In this document: one piece after another, positions 16,616 through 26,990 of the stretch
How positions within the stretch are numbered: position 1 is the first letter of the stretch
Layout of the letters: each line of letters starts with the position of its first letter
Assembly: GCF_019021925.1 (NCBI RefSeq)
Contig: NZ_CP058990.1
Span: forward strand, 1,108,001 to 1,172,000
DNA: 64,000 nucleotides
Direction of reading: 5' to 3'
Source: Cellulophaga sp. HaHaR_3_176
Lineage (GTDB): Bacteria; Bacteroidota; Bacteroidia; Flavobacteriales; Flavobacteriaceae
Program-made: the position numbers and the translations under genes
The notes under the pieces: model-generated
The model's input: the letters and a program-made list of their open reading frames with translations, nothing else
The model's database searches: none
What the model was told of the DNA's origin: nothing

Positions 16616-19600
16616 TTATTTATTTTCTTTTGCTGTGTTTTTTTTGTCAGTACTTGATTTTTCTTCATTTTTTATTGGATTGAATAATTCACTGAAATTA
16701 TTGAATTCTCGATTGAAGATTAAAGCAACTCCCGTTAAAATTAACTGTCCGTCAATTACATTTTGGTATTCATTTTTTCGGAAACCTTTTAAACGATATC
16801 TACCATCTTCAGATAATAAATACTCTAAGCTAACATTGCCAATAATAGGTGTTTCACCTTGGTCAGTTTGCGAACTACCCTCAACATCTACAGCACTACC
16901 AGCAGAAACAATTAATCTATTGTTGAATAATTTTTTCTTAGCATTAATGTTTAGTTGCGTTCTATCTTGTGGGTTATCACCTTGATAATCAGTGTAACTA
17001 TCTAAGTCAAAATCTAATTCAAAACCAGTGTTACCAAGTAATTTATCAGAAAAAGAATTTAGCTCACCAGAAAGTACTTTGTTAACATTGTCTCGAGCTA
17101 ATGTTGCTGTACCACCGCCACTACCATCACTACCAGAATTAGGGAAAAAGCGATTAAGGGCTAGTAAAGAAAAAACCTGTTTGTTTAACTCAGATTCTTG
17201 GTCGTTTAATTGTTGAACTTGAGCATAAACAGCACCACTTAATGAACCTTGCGCATCTTCAGGCATGTCTAAATCAAAAGATATTTTAGGCTCTAATAAT
17301 TGGCCATCTACATTTAAATAAACCAAAAATGGTAATACTTGGCGGTATTTGTTGGTTACGCTTGCATCTTCACTAGAAGTAACGCTTGCCATTAAAGGGC
17401 TTGCAGAGGTTTCTACATTATATATAGCGCTAACATCTAAGCTAGCATCTGTAGGGCTACCTTGCCAAGTTATTGTACTACCTGGTTTTATATCAAATTT
17501 ACGTTTTACTAAGTTGTAAAGGCTAGTTTCATAATGACCATCTTTAAGTTCATATCTTCCTGTTAAGCTCATATTCCCGTTAGAACTCATTCCGAAATTT
17601 AAAGCAGCATCACCTGAGACACGAAGGTTGTCACCAGTTTTTTTATCAATTACAATATTGAAAACAGCATCATCAGCAATTTCTAATATAGTATTTACTT
17701 TAAACCCTTTAAATAAAGAAGAGCTCTCTTCTGCGTCATTTCGGGTAAGAATTGCATCGGGGTTTTCTTGATTTACAAATATGACAACTCCATCTCTTTC
17801 CTCAACATCTAATTGAGATTCAGGTACGATATATGTTATATCTGTAATTTTACGAATTCTAAATAAACCTTTAACAATAGGTAAGCTTAAATCACCTTTA
17901 ACAGTTATATCAGTATCTATACTCGCTTTTCCATAAAACAACTCATTATCTTCTTTGGTTGAATTCATGACTTGAAAAGCATTTGATGTAAGACTAAGAT
18001 TAAAAGCAGGATTGGTAATTTGTTCTGTTAAAATGTTACCAGCAACTGTAAAGCTATTATCATTAACATCATTTATTTTAAAGCTATCTAAATACAGGCC
18101 AGAGTTATCTATTTTAAGTGTTTCTTTTGATATTTTAAAGCTTGAATTTAAATCAGCAACTTCAAATTTTGTATCATTAAATGATATTTTACCGTTATAT
18201 ATAGGGCTGTCAGTTGTTCCATTTACTTTTATGTTGCCCGATATATTACCTTCTGAATTTATAATTGCACCTTCAGAAAAGTTTTCTAACATTTTAAGAT
18301 CTAATCTATTCAAATCTAAATCTAAATTCAATTTTGCACCAGTTTCTGCTGCAGCATAATCACCTGTTAAATCCAAATCAATAGTACCATCTTTTAGGGT
18401 TAAGTTAAAGTCGTATTTAGAACGCCCTGTAGATGCAGCTTTTAGATTGAGATTGCCTAAAGGTTTCTGTAAAGCTTCTAATTTATTAATATTAAAATCG
18501 GCTATAATTCCTGTAGCTCCAAATGGGTTTTCTACAACTAAACGCCCATTAACCAATCCAGATGCTAAGGCTTCGTCTGGATTTAATAAACTTAATATGG
18601 TTTGAAGTTTAAAGTTGTTAAATTCAACTCCAAGATGCTCTTTATCAATATTTTCTATTGCATTACTTATAGTTAATTCTTGAGTGTCTTTTGAGAATTT
18701 AATATTTTTAAAATTTAAAAATTTATCGCTAATCGTTATGAGATTATCCTGTGGAATCGTCCATTGTTTTTTGTTGAAAATAAGTTCTGATGGGTTGACG
18801 TGAACCTGAATAGTATCTTTAGTAAGTGTTATTTCAGAAGCTAGATGTACCAATTTTTTATCCTCATCAAAAGAAATAAAATCTAACAATAACGCATTGT
18901 TTTTTAAATTACCTTCAAGCAATGTTTTTTTAATTAAAATAGGGTCAGCAGATAAACGAGCCAGGCTGGCTGTAAAATTTAAGTCGGTTGCATTACCATT
19001 TACAAGTACACTAAGGCTATCAACAGCGCTACCATTATACATAGCAGAAGGCATTAAAAGCTTTGCTGTTAAGTTTTTAGAAGTAGCATTAAAATTAGCT
19101 TTCATTGAAATTACATCTAAACGCTCTACACCAGTAAAAAAAACATCGGTTAAAATAGGAGAAGGGTTTAATGTGAAATCCATATCGACTATAATAGGGT
19201 CTGTAATAGTATCTAAATTTTGATCAGAGAAGTAGCCTTTAAATTGCTTTTCAATAGCAGATATTACCGTGTCTGGAGAGCCATTTGAAGTTAAAATACC
19301 ATTTAAAATATCGCTATCAATAGTTACATTTGTACTTTCAGAATCAATTTTAGCATTCAAACCTAAAGTAGCCATTCTGTATTGCTCATTATTATAAACG
19401 GCAATAGTTTCTGTAATTGAAGTTTTTAATTTAAAGTTAGAAGAGTTACCACTAAAACTAGCATTTACTTTACTACCAAGCTTAATATTTTGTTGCGTAA
19501 TGCCTAAAGCGAATAAATCGGCACCAATAAGGTTTAGATTTAGTTTTATATTGGATGCAATAGAATCTAAATCAAGCTGTGTATTTGCCTGTAGATTTAA

Positions 19601-21589
19601 ATTTTCGTCTTTAAAACCTATATTTATATCACCTTTTCCATTTACAATTTCTCCATTAAGTTTTAAATTTGAAAAATCATAAGTGTTAAATCCTAGTTGA
19701 GTAAAATCGGTATCTAAAGTTGCATTTAGTGAGTTTATATTGTTTCCACCACCAGATGCATTCATTGTAAAAGAAAGATCACCTAATTGATTATTATTAA
19801 GTAGCTTACCTAGTTTAAGGCTATCTACTTTTAAATTGCCTGTAAACTTAATCTGTTTTTCATTATTAAAATTACCAGTAAGTTTAGCGGTACCCTCGGG
19901 CAGTATTACTTCTATATTACCATCAATGTTATCAACTTTACCACGTGCAGTCGCATTTATTGCAATAGATTTTGGTATAGAAATGCCTAAGTCATTTTCA
20001 GAAATAAAATTCAACACATCTTTTCGACTAGTATGGGCTTTAACAGTGTTTAAATTGAAAGAAAGTGAGTCAGGCTCTGTAATATTAAAAAGCTCTCCTT
20101 GAGCAAGAAATTGAGTATTGTCGCCCCAATTTAGCTTTGCATCTGTAATGTCTAATGCTTTTAAAGTTCCTTTTGAAATTAAATTACCAGTAAAAGGTTT
20201 TAATGCGATTTTATTTACATACTCATTATTCACTAGATCTGGTTGAAAAACATAAGCATCTTTAACATTTAAATTAATTTTCGGAAATGAAAAATTTAGT
20301 GTGGCACTTTCGGGTGTTTCAATTAATTTTTGAATAGAAGGGTATTGAAGTGATAGGTAGCCAATAATAGAGCTTCTATTTGTTTGTAAATTTAAATTAG
20401 AAATTGCAATAGCCTTGTCATTTATTTCAGCATCAAATGCTAATTTTTGTAACTCAAAACCACTTTTTTCATTAAAAGAAAACTCTTGTAATGATAGGCC
20501 TGTTTTTCCATTATCGTATTCAATTTCATTTGCTTTTAAAATTAAATTTGAGAATGTTAAAGCAGAAGAATTAAAAGTGCCAATGGTCGGTTTTTGTTCT
20601 CCAGAAATGTAGGTGATGTTGTTATTGTTAAAATCGATTTCATCTACCTTTATAAGGTAGTTAGGCCATGTAAAAGGAGTACCTGTTTCTGTTACATTTT
20701 CGTCAATTAAATCTTTTGATTTTTTATTTAAATAAATTGTAGAATTGTTTAATGATATTGTATTGATATTAAACTGATTACTAATTAAATTAGCCTTGGG
20801 TAATTTTAAATTAAAATCTCCGATATTAATATTTGAAACTATCCCATCAGGTATAGAATTGTATGTTGCAAAAACCTCTTTAATATTTAAATTATCAATA
20901 GAAATAAAAGGCAGTTTAGATTCAGTACTATCATTAGTTACAGGAAAAGCTTTGGTTTGTTTATACTTTATATTTGTATTCTGCAATGTAAGATCATCAA
21001 CCTCAAAGTGCATGTTTTCTAAGTCAATCTCATCAACATCGAGTTGAAGTTTTTTCATCTGGAAACTACTTTCAATACCCAAATGTTGATCGTTATAATT
21101 GACATCAAAATTAGCAAGAGAAATAGAACCAATTGATACTGCTAAAGGCTCAGATTCTTGAGTTGTTTGAACAGTATCTTTAGAAGCAAAAGCATCTAAA
21201 AGAAAATTAAAATTGAATTTTTCAGAAGTCTCTTTTCTACTAATATTAGCCTTAAGTCCATCCCATTCTAGAGAATTTAAACTAACACCATCTCCAAAAA
21301 TTAGAGGTTTAAAAGGTAAGTTAGCTTCTATTTGCTTCGCGTAGATTAAGGTATCTCCTTTAGTGTCTTCTAAATAAAGACCCTCTAGAAAAATATTACC
21401 AGAAAAAGTCAAAAACAAGCGTTCTAGACGAATTTCAGTATTCGTTTTATTAGAAACATAATTAACGGCTTTGCTAACTATAATATCTTGGCCCCATTGG
21501 CTTCTGATAAATAATATAATCCCTATAAATAAAAGTAGGATTACAGCAAAAACTTTTAAAATACGTTTTAAGATTTTTTTTGTTTTCAT
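16616..21589 (-). CDS. tamB: translocation/assembly module TamB
   Basis: A 1657-residue inner-membrane-anchored AsmA-like protein. It starts with one membrane helix (KVFAVILLLFIGIILFIRS) followed by SQWGQDIIVSKAVNYVSNKT. A very long beta-taco groove predicted to run through the periplasm comes next. The TamB/DUF490 C-terminal domain lies at about 1200-1610, with MSSNGNMSLTGRYELKDGHY and LARDNVNKVLSGELNSFSDK. It is the partner of TamL just downstream and together they reach the outer membrane, probably carrying lipids or unfolded outer-membrane proteins. A charged tail (KNEEKSSTDKKNTAKENK) ends the protein. Many plus-strand open frames inside it are shadows. Confidence 0.92.
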   Translation of the reverse strand: MKTKKILKRILKVFAVILLLFIGIILFIRSQWGQDIIVSKAVNYVSNKTNTEIRLERLFLTFSGNIFLEGLYLEDTKGDTLIYAKQIEANLPFKPLIFGDGVSLNSLEWDGLKANISRKETSEKFNFNFLLDAFASKDTVQTTQESEPLAVSIGSISLANFDVNYNDQHLGIESSFQMKKLQLDVDEIDLENMHFEVDDLTLQNTNIKYKQTKAFPVTNDSTESKLPFISIDNLNIKEVFATYNSIPDGIVSNINIGDFNLKLPKANLISNQFNINTISLNNSTIYLNKKSKDLIDENVTETGTPFTWPNYLIKVDEIDFNNNNITYISGEQKPTIGTFNSSALTFSNLILKANEIEYDNGKTGLSLQEFSFNEKSGFELQKLAFDAEINDKAIAISNLNLQTNRSSIIGYLSLQYPSIQKLIETPESATLNFSFPKINLNVKDAYVFQPDLVNNEYVNKIALKPFTGNLISKGTLKALDITDAKLNWGDNTQFLAQGELFNITEPDSLSFNLNTVKAHTSRKDVLNFISENDLGISIPKSIAINATARGKVDNIDGNIEVILPEGTAKLTGNFNNEKQIKFTGNLKVDSLKLGKLLNNNQLGDLSFTMNASGGGNNINSLNATLDTDFTQLGFNTYDFSNLKLNGEIVNGKGDINIGFKDENLNLQANTQLDLDSIASNIKLNLNLIGADLFALGITQQNIKLGSKVNASFSGNSSNFKLKTSITETIAVYNNEQYRMATLGLNAKIDSESTNVTIDSDILNGILTSNGSPDTVISAIEKQFKGYFSDQNLDTITDPIIVDMDFTLNPSPILTDVFFTGVERLDVISMKANFNATSKNLTAKLLMPSAMYNGSAVDSLSVLVNGNATDLNFTASLARLSADPILIKKTLLEGNLKNNALLLDFISFDEDKKLVHLASEITLTKDTIQVHVNPSELIFNKKQWTIPQDNLITISDKFLNFKNIKFSKDTQELTISNAIENIDKEHLGVEFNNFKLQTILSLLNPDEALASGLVNGRLVVENPFGATGIIADFNINKLEALQKPLGNLNLKAASTGRSKYDFNLTLKDGTIDLDLTGDYAAAETGAKLNLDLDLNRLDLKMLENFSEGAIINSEGNISGNIKVNGTTDSPIYNGKISFNDTKFEVADLNSSFKISKETLKIDNSGLYLDSFKINDVNDNSFTVAGNILTEQITNPAFNLSLTSNAFQVMNSTKEDNELFYGKASIDTDITVKGDLSLPIVKGLFRIRKITDITYIVPESQLDVEERDGVVIFVNQENPDAILTRNDAEESSSLFKGFKVNTILEIADDAVFNIVIDKKTGDNLRVSGDAALNFGMSSNGNMSLTGRYELKDGHYETSLYNLVKRKFDIKPGSTITWQGSPTDASLDVSAIYNVETSASPLMASVTSSEDASVTNKYRQVLPFLVYLNVDGQLLEPKISFDLDMPEDAQGSLSGAVYAQVQQLNDQESELNKQVFSLLALNRFFPNSGSDGSGGGTATLARDNVNKVLSGELNSFSDKLLGNTGFELDFDLDSYTDYQGDNPQDRTQLNINAKKKLFNNRLIVSAGSAVDVEGSSQTDQGETPIIGNVSLEYLLSEDGRYRLKGFRKNEYQNVIDGQLILTGVALIFNREFNNFSELFNPIKNEEKSSTDKKNTAKENK

Positions 21590-21883
21590 TTAAGGAATCA
21601 AATATCTACTATTTAAATTAAACAATTGTGCTTTACCAAATAATAGATTAACTCTAAAAAAACGTTTTTAAAGCTATCACATTTTTTAGTTTTTTTTTTA
21701 TTGAATCCTTTAATTATCTGGTATCAAATTCTATAATTTAGCACAATTTTTAACTAATATTTTCTATAAAATAAGACAACTATCAATTTAATTGATACAC
21801 TAATTGTAAATACTAATAGAAAAAGTTTTTAATTTGTATTTTGTTTAGCTATATTTATAAAATTACGAACAAAAATATAAATT

Positions 21884-22111
21884 ATGGACTTAGTAGATGA
21901 AGCTCTTGAGTTTGAGAAAGCAAAAATGAGCCATATGTCAACAAGTGACAGAGTGGTAGCGTCAAGAGAAGCAAAGCGTTTGATATTAGAACTGAACGAG
22001 ATTTATAAAGAATCTAAAGATAATAACGTCATGGATATCATGAAACGCTTGACGGCAAAAAAGAAGAAGATTGAAATTCGTTTAAAAGGTAGGCCAGATC
22101 CTGCAATTTAA
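21884..22111 (+). CDS. small conserved hypothetical protein, 75 residues
   Basis: I recognise it only as a type of small protein common in flavobacteria. It is highly charged and helical, MDLVDEALEFEKAKMSHMST then SREAKRLILELNEIYKESKD, with a basic end (RLTAKKKKIEIRLKGRPDPA). No signal peptide or membrane segment is present. It is a single-gene unit, divergent from tamB and closed by the terminator at 22145-22178. The function is unknown. A coiled-coil pairing role or nucleic-acid contact through the Lys-rich stretch is possible. Confidence 0.75.
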   Translation: MDLVDEALEFEKAKMSHMSTSDRVVASREAKRLILELNEIYKESKDNNVMDIMKRLTAKKKKIEIRLKGRPDPAI

Positions 22112-22144
22112 ATTTAGAAACAAAAACACCAACATTAAAAATTC

Positions 22145-22178
22145 ACCCTATTACGTAATTCACGTAGTAGGGTTTTTT
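22145..22178 (+). terminator. intrinsic terminator
   Basis: ACCCTATTACGT, loop AATTC, ACGTAGTAGGGT with one G-T wobble, then a run of six T. It closes the small 75-residue gene upstream of the PUL regulator. Confidence 0.8.
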
Positions 22179-22389
22179 AGTTTGTTGATATGTTAAAATT
22201 GATAATTCATGTTATCAACTGATTTTGCCAATAGCCCTATTAATCTAACAAATTGATTAGAAATAAGAAACTTGAGTTTTATATCTTTATAATTCACTTT
22301 TAAAGCAATTTTTTAATATTTAAATACCAAGTTCTACGTTAAGTTTTGAACTAAATTTATTATTATTAAATTCACAAAAAATTGATAGA

Positions 22390-25300
22390 ATGAAGAAGAT
22401 TTTGTGCCTTATTGTTTTATGCTTTTGTGGTAATTTTATTTTTGGGCAGTTTACGAATCTTAAATTTGAAAATTTAAATACAGAAAATGGCTTATCTAGT
22501 AGTACCTGTCTAGAGGTTTTTCAAGATAGCCAAGGTTTTTTGTGGTTTGGTACTATAGATGGTCTTAATAAATACAATGGTTACGATTTTGAGATATTTA
22601 GACCAATTTTAAAAGATAGTACTTCAATAAGTAATAATAGAATTAATGTAATTCAAGAAGACAAAAATGGTAACCTGTGGATAGGTACAAATAATGGTTT
22701 GAATTTTTTTAATACGAATACCAAAACATTTAAACATGTAACTCTATACAACGAACCTATAAAATCATACAATCCTAAAAAAATAATAAACTCTTTATTA
22801 TACGATAAAAGTGATAATAAACTATGGGTAGGTACAAGTAGTGGTTTAGTAAAATTACAATTAATAGATAATGTTAACAGTTTAAGTGATTTAAAAACAA
22901 CTCATTACGTATTTAAATTTGATAGTCTAAATAGTTTAGATGGTAATAATGTAAACGCTATAATAAAAGATAAAGATGGTTTTATTTGGATAGGAACAGA
23001 TGGTCAACATTTAAATAAATATAACCCGAAAGAAGATAATTTCGATAGGGTATCTATTCAGAATAAAATAGAGCGAGAATTTAATCATATTCCAAAAAGA
23101 TTATTTATTGATTCTGACAATGATTTTTGGATAGGTAACGACACTTCAAATATTGTTATTTGGGATAGAGAAAATAACACATTTACTAATTTTTCTGTAA
23201 CCGAAAACAGTACTCCAGTTTATTCGTTTTTTCAAGATTCATCAGGCTTAATTTGGATAGTTACTGATGGAGCGGGTATTTATATACATAATAAGGTTAC
23301 GAAAATAACACAACATATAGAAAATAACACTTCAGACCCTTTTTCATTACCAGTAAATCAAATATCAGATGTTATTGAAGATGAAGATGGTGTTTTTTGG
23401 TTCGGTACTTATAATGTAGGTGTGTGTAAGTTAGATCTTAAAAAATCAAGTTTTGGCCATTATTACTATCAAAAAGGTATAGATAATGGCCTGAATGAAA
23501 AAATAATACAATCTGTACTTCAAGATTCTAAAGGTCAAATATGGATTAGCGGTTATAATGGGGGGTTAAATTTATTTGATCAGAAGAATAATACTTTTAA
23601 ATCGTTTAGCTACGATCCAAATGATCCACAATCATTAAGTTCGAATAAAATATTATATACTTTTGAGGGTAGTGATGGAGATATTTGGGTATGTACTTTA
23701 GATGGTGGATTAAGTAAATTTAATACAGAAACATATAAAAGTAAGCGATTTTCACATAATGAGTTTGATGACACTACTGTTGGCCAAAATTCTATTTGGA
23801 CAGGTGTAGAAGATAAAGAAGGTAGAATTTGGTTAGGGTTAAGAGATGAAGGTTTAGATTTGTTTGATTCTAAAACTGAAAAATTTCACCATTTTAAAAT
23901 AGGAGGTGATAATTTAGAAGGGTTACTAAGTAATTTTGTTTTCTCGTTATTTATAGATTCTAAAGAAAGATTATTAGTAGGTACCTCATTAGGTTTAAAT
24001 TATATAAATCTTAAAGCGCTTAAAAATAAAGTTCCTGAAAAACTTAATTTTATAGATGTTGAAATTGAAGGTATTTCAGGGAATAGAATAAACTATATTA
24101 CTAAAGATTATTTAAATAACATTTGGCTAGGAACTGATATTGGTATTTATAAATTAGACCCAGATTTAAATTTAATAAAATCTTATTTTACACAAGATGG
24201 GTTACCAAATAACTTAGTAACTGGTATAAAGGAAGATTTATCTCATAACTTTTGGATTACAACAAGGAGTGGACTATCTTTTTTAAATTCAAAAACAGAT
24301 CAATTCAAAAACTTTAACACACATGATGGTATTCAAGGCGTAGAATATCAAAGTAAATCAATTGAACGTACAAAAGATGGACGCATAATTGCAGGAGGAA
24401 TTAATGGATTTAATATTTTTAATCCTAAAGATATTCCAATTACATCAGCAACAGAGCTTGTTGCGAAAATATCAGCATTAAAAGTAAATGATGAATACCT
24501 ACATGTTGGTAAAAAAGTAAACAACAGTTTTACACTTAATAAACCTATATCAGAAGTTGAAAATATTGATTTAAACTACAATCAATCAAATTTATCATTC
24601 GATTTCATAGCACTTTATTATCAAAATCAAGAACAGGTCAAATATGCTTATAAAATGGTGGGCCTTAATGATCAATACATTAATGCAGGAAATAATAGAG
24701 TTGTAAATTACTCGAACTTACAGCCAGGCGATTACACTTTTAATATAAAAGCTTCCGTTGATGGTGATTGGGATACAGCAAAAGCATCATCAGTTAAAAT
24801 AACAATAAAATCACCACCATGGAAAACATGGCAGGCATACTTGGCATATTTAATCGTGTTTTTAATTTTATTATGGTATTTTAAAAAATACTACACAAAC
24901 AGAATTAATATAGAAAAAGAGAGAGAGTTTGATGATATGAAACTTGAATTCTTTTTTAATATTTCTCATGAGTTTAGAACACCTTTAACTTTAATCTTAA
25001 ATCCATTAGATAAATTACTATCAGGTATTCATGACGGCGAAGTAGTTAAAACTTCGGCATTATCTATTCAAAGAAGCGCAAGGCGGCTATTATACTTAGT
25101 TAATCAGCTTTTAGATTATAGAAAAATGGAAGTAGGTATGGCACCTCTCGAATTACAAAAAGAAGACATCGTTAAGTTCAGTAATGATATTTTTTCTCTT
25201 TTTAAAGGTATAGCCGCAAAAAAAGGAATTGATTATATTTTCAACTCTAATTCAGAAAAATTATTTTCTTTTTTCGACTTCGATAAAATAGAAAAAATAT

Positions 25301-26553
25301 TAACTAATTTAATTTCAAATGCAATCAAGTTTACCGAAAGTGGAGGCGAAATTAAAGTGACAATTAATAAGTTTACAGATAAAAAGAATAATTTAAAACT
25401 TATAAATAAAGATAAAAGTAAATTAGATAAATATATTGAAATATCAGTAGAAGATACTGGTATAGGCCTTGATAAAGAGCAACTTAAAAAAATATTTTCA
25501 AGATTTTATAATGTAGATCCAAATAAAACAGGAACAGGAATTGGTCTTAACTATACAAGAGGTTTGGTAGATATACATGGTGGAGAAATTTTTGTAGAAA
25601 GTCAATATAACAAAGGGAGTAAGTTTGTTGTTCGAATTCCGTTCAACAATACAGCAAAATCAAGCGAGGTTACTAATATAAAAGATGAGTTTTTAATAAA
25701 CTCAATGAAATCTATAGAGTATGATATGCTTATATCAGAAGAAACTATAGAGAATACAACTAAAACAGAAGGCTTAAATAATAAAGACTTACCTAAGCTT
25801 TTAATTGTAGAAGACAATAAAGAATTAAGAGAGCATTTAAAAAACGAATTAAGCGGTTTATATCAAATTATTGAAGCTATAAATGGAGAAGAAGGCTTAG
25901 CTAAAATTTTAAAACACTATCCTGAAATTGTTGTAAGTGATGTTATGATGCCTAAAATGGATGGATTTGAATTATGTAAAAAAATAAAATCTGAGTTTGA
26001 AACTTGCCATATTCCAGTAATTTTATTAACAGCTCGCGCTTTAGAAGAAGATAGAATAGAAGGATATAAAACTGGAGCTGATGCGTATTTAGGTAAGCCA
26101 TTTAATTTAAACGTATTAAAAGCTAGGATTAATAACTTATTAGAAAGTAAAAAAATAATAAGAGATAAGTTTTCAAAATTAGGAGCTGTTATTTCACCTA
26201 ATGAAATAACAACCAACTCTATTGACGAAGCATTTTTAGAAAAAACGACTAAAGTTATTTTGGATAACATTAGTGATATGGACTTTAAATTAGAGAATCT
26301 ATTAAAAGAAATCGGAATTGGTCGATCTCAATTTTACAGAAAAATACAATCTATAACAGGTCAAAACCCAAGTAATTTTATACGTACAATACGTTTAAAG
26401 TACGCATCAGAATTATTATTAAAAGGTGGTCACACAATAAAAGAAGTAACCTATATGTCAGGTTTTAACTCTGCAGCTTATTTTGGTAAAACCTTTAAAG
26501 AACTTTACGATATGACACCAAGTGAATATGTTGATCATAAAAAACAAGATTAA
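22390..26553 (+). CDS. hybrid two-component system regulator (HTCS) of the PUL
   Basis: A 1387-residue one-protein sensor and regulator typical of Bacteroidota PULs. In order it has a signal peptide (IVLCFCGNFIFGQF); two-component-regulator propeller repeats (about 25-730, with many DxxGxxWxGT-type repeats such as QDSQGFLWFGTIDGLN); a Y_Y_Y domain (about 735-810); a membrane helix near 818-838 (AYLAYLIVFLILLWYF); a histidine kinase with His860 in NISHEFRTPLTLIL; an ATPase domain with DTGIGL and GTGIGLNY; a receiver domain with Asp1184 in VVSDVMMPKMDG; and an AraC-type DNA-binding domain at the end (EVTYMSGFNSAAYFGKTFKE). It should bind an oligosaccharide in the periplasm and activate the PUL genes that follow. 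A very strong terminator follows, so it is transcribed on its own. Confidence 0.96.
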   Translation: MKKILCLIVLCFCGNFIFGQFTNLKFENLNTENGLSSSTCLEVFQDSQGFLWFGTIDGLNKYNGYDFEIFRPILKDSTSISNNRINVIQEDKNGNLWIGTNNGLNFFNTNTKTFKHVTLYNEPIKSYNPKKIINSLLYDKSDNKLWVGTSSGLVKLQLIDNVNSLSDLKTTHYVFKFDSLNSLDGNNVNAIIKDKDGFIWIGTDGQHLNKYNPKEDNFDRVSIQNKIEREFNHIPKRLFIDSDNDFWIGNDTSNIVIWDRENNTFTNFSVTENSTPVYSFFQDSSGLIWIVTDGAGIYIHNKVTKITQHIENNTSDPFSLPVNQISDVIEDEDGVFWFGTYNVGVCKLDLKKSSFGHYYYQKGIDNGLNEKIIQSVLQDSKGQIWISGYNGGLNLFDQKNNTFKSFSYDPNDPQSLSSNKILYTFEGSDGDIWVCTLDGGLSKFNTETYKSKRFSHNEFDDTTVGQNSIWTGVEDKEGRIWLGLRDEGLDLFDSKTEKFHHFKIGGDNLEGLLSNFVFSLFIDSKERLLVGTSLGLNYINLKALKNKVPEKLNFIDVEIEGISGNRINYITKDYLNNIWLGTDIGIYKLDPDLNLIKSYFTQDGLPNNLVTGIKEDLSHNFWITTRSGLSFLNSKTDQFKNFNTHDGIQGVEYQSKSIERTKDGRIIAGGINGFNIFNPKDIPITSATELVAKISALKVNDEYLHVGKKVNNSFTLNKPISEVENIDLNYNQSNLSFDFIALYYQNQEQVKYAYKMVGLNDQYINAGNNRVVNYSNLQPGDYTFNIKASVDGDWDTAKASSVKITIKSPPWKTWQAYLAYLIVFLILLWYFKKYYTNRINIEKEREFDDMKLEFFFNISHEFRTPLTLILNPLDKLLSGIHDGEVVKTSALSIQRSARRLLYLVNQLLDYRKMEVGMAPLELQKEDIVKFSNDIFSLFKGIAAKKGIDYIFNSNSEKLFSFFDFDKIEKILTNLISNAIKFTESGGEIKVTINKFTDKKNNLKLINKDKSKLDKYIEISVEDTGIGLDKEQLKKIFSRFYNVDPNKTGTGIGLNYTRGLVDIHGGEIFVESQYNKGSKFVVRIPFNNTAKSSEVTNIKDEFLINSMKSIEYDMLISEETIENTTKTEGLNNKDLPKLLIVEDNKELREHLKNELSGLYQIIEAINGEEGLAKILKHYPEIVVSDVMMPKMDGFELCKKIKSEFETCHIPVILLTARALEEDRIEGYKTGADAYLGKPFNLNVLKARINNLLESKKIIRDKFSKLGAVISPNEITTNSIDEAFLEKTTKVILDNISDMDFKLENLLKEIGIGRSQFYRKIQSITGQNPSNFIRTIRLKYASELLLKGGHTIKEVTYMSGFNSAAYFGKTFKELYDMTPSEYVDHKKQD

Positions 26554-26588
26554 TTTTATTCCTAAAAAAATCTACCTCAATACATAAT

Positions 26589-26628
26589 AAAAGAGCACCT
26601 ATTTATAAATATAAATAGGTGCTCTTTT
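26589..26628 (+). terminator. strong intrinsic terminator after the HTCS gene
   Basis: A perfect 18-bp stem, AAAAGAGCACCTATTTAT paired with its exact complement at 26611-26628 around an AAAT loop. It ends in TTTT. The symmetry suggests it can act on both strands. Confidence 0.88.
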
Positions 26629-26990
26629 CAATTTATAAACTTTAAGACTCTTTTCTGTGCTTTAAATCAACCCTTTTTTAACAAAAAACAGGTTTGCTTA
26701 TATTAAATTTAATTAGAAAGATAAACTATTACATTGTGTCTATTATTATTCACTTATGGTAAGAAGATTAATTAGAAACTATATTGTAAAAAAACATATA
26801 TTTTTTAATTACTCATAAGTTAAGTGTTGTAAACAGAGGGTTGTGGGACTTAAAAGGGTTTAAAGTTATCAATAATGATTCATAGTTTATATACTAAAGA
26901 GGTAGGTGTTTCTATAATTGTATAATAATATAGAGCATATAAAAAGTTATTTATTTTTTATAATTGAATTAAATAAAAGACCAGTATTTT
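26629..26990. other. promoter region of the GH88 gene
   Basis: The gene-free stretch between the HTCS terminator and GH88. It is AT-rich and has no convincing reading frame. It contains ATAGTTTATATA at 26882-26893, which recurs upstream of a later PUL operon, and TAAAGAGGT at 26895-26903, which recurs upstream of susC. Confidence 0.6.
26882..26893. promoter_or_regulatory. candidate PUL regulator site, copy 1
   Basis: ATAGTTTATATA, about 100 bases upstream of the GH88 start. The same 12 bases occur at 49640-49651 upstream of the DUF1080 operon. Shorter versions occur at 28304 (upstream of susC) and 33813 (upstream of the GH43-like gene). It is proposed as an HTCS binding or core promoter element; it is AT-rich, so chance remains possible. 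Confidence 0.3.

Noticed and set aside
14331..21047. Many long plus-strand frames inside tamL and tamB
   Set aside because: They are shadows of long minus-strand genes and show no signal peptides, domains or start signals of their own.
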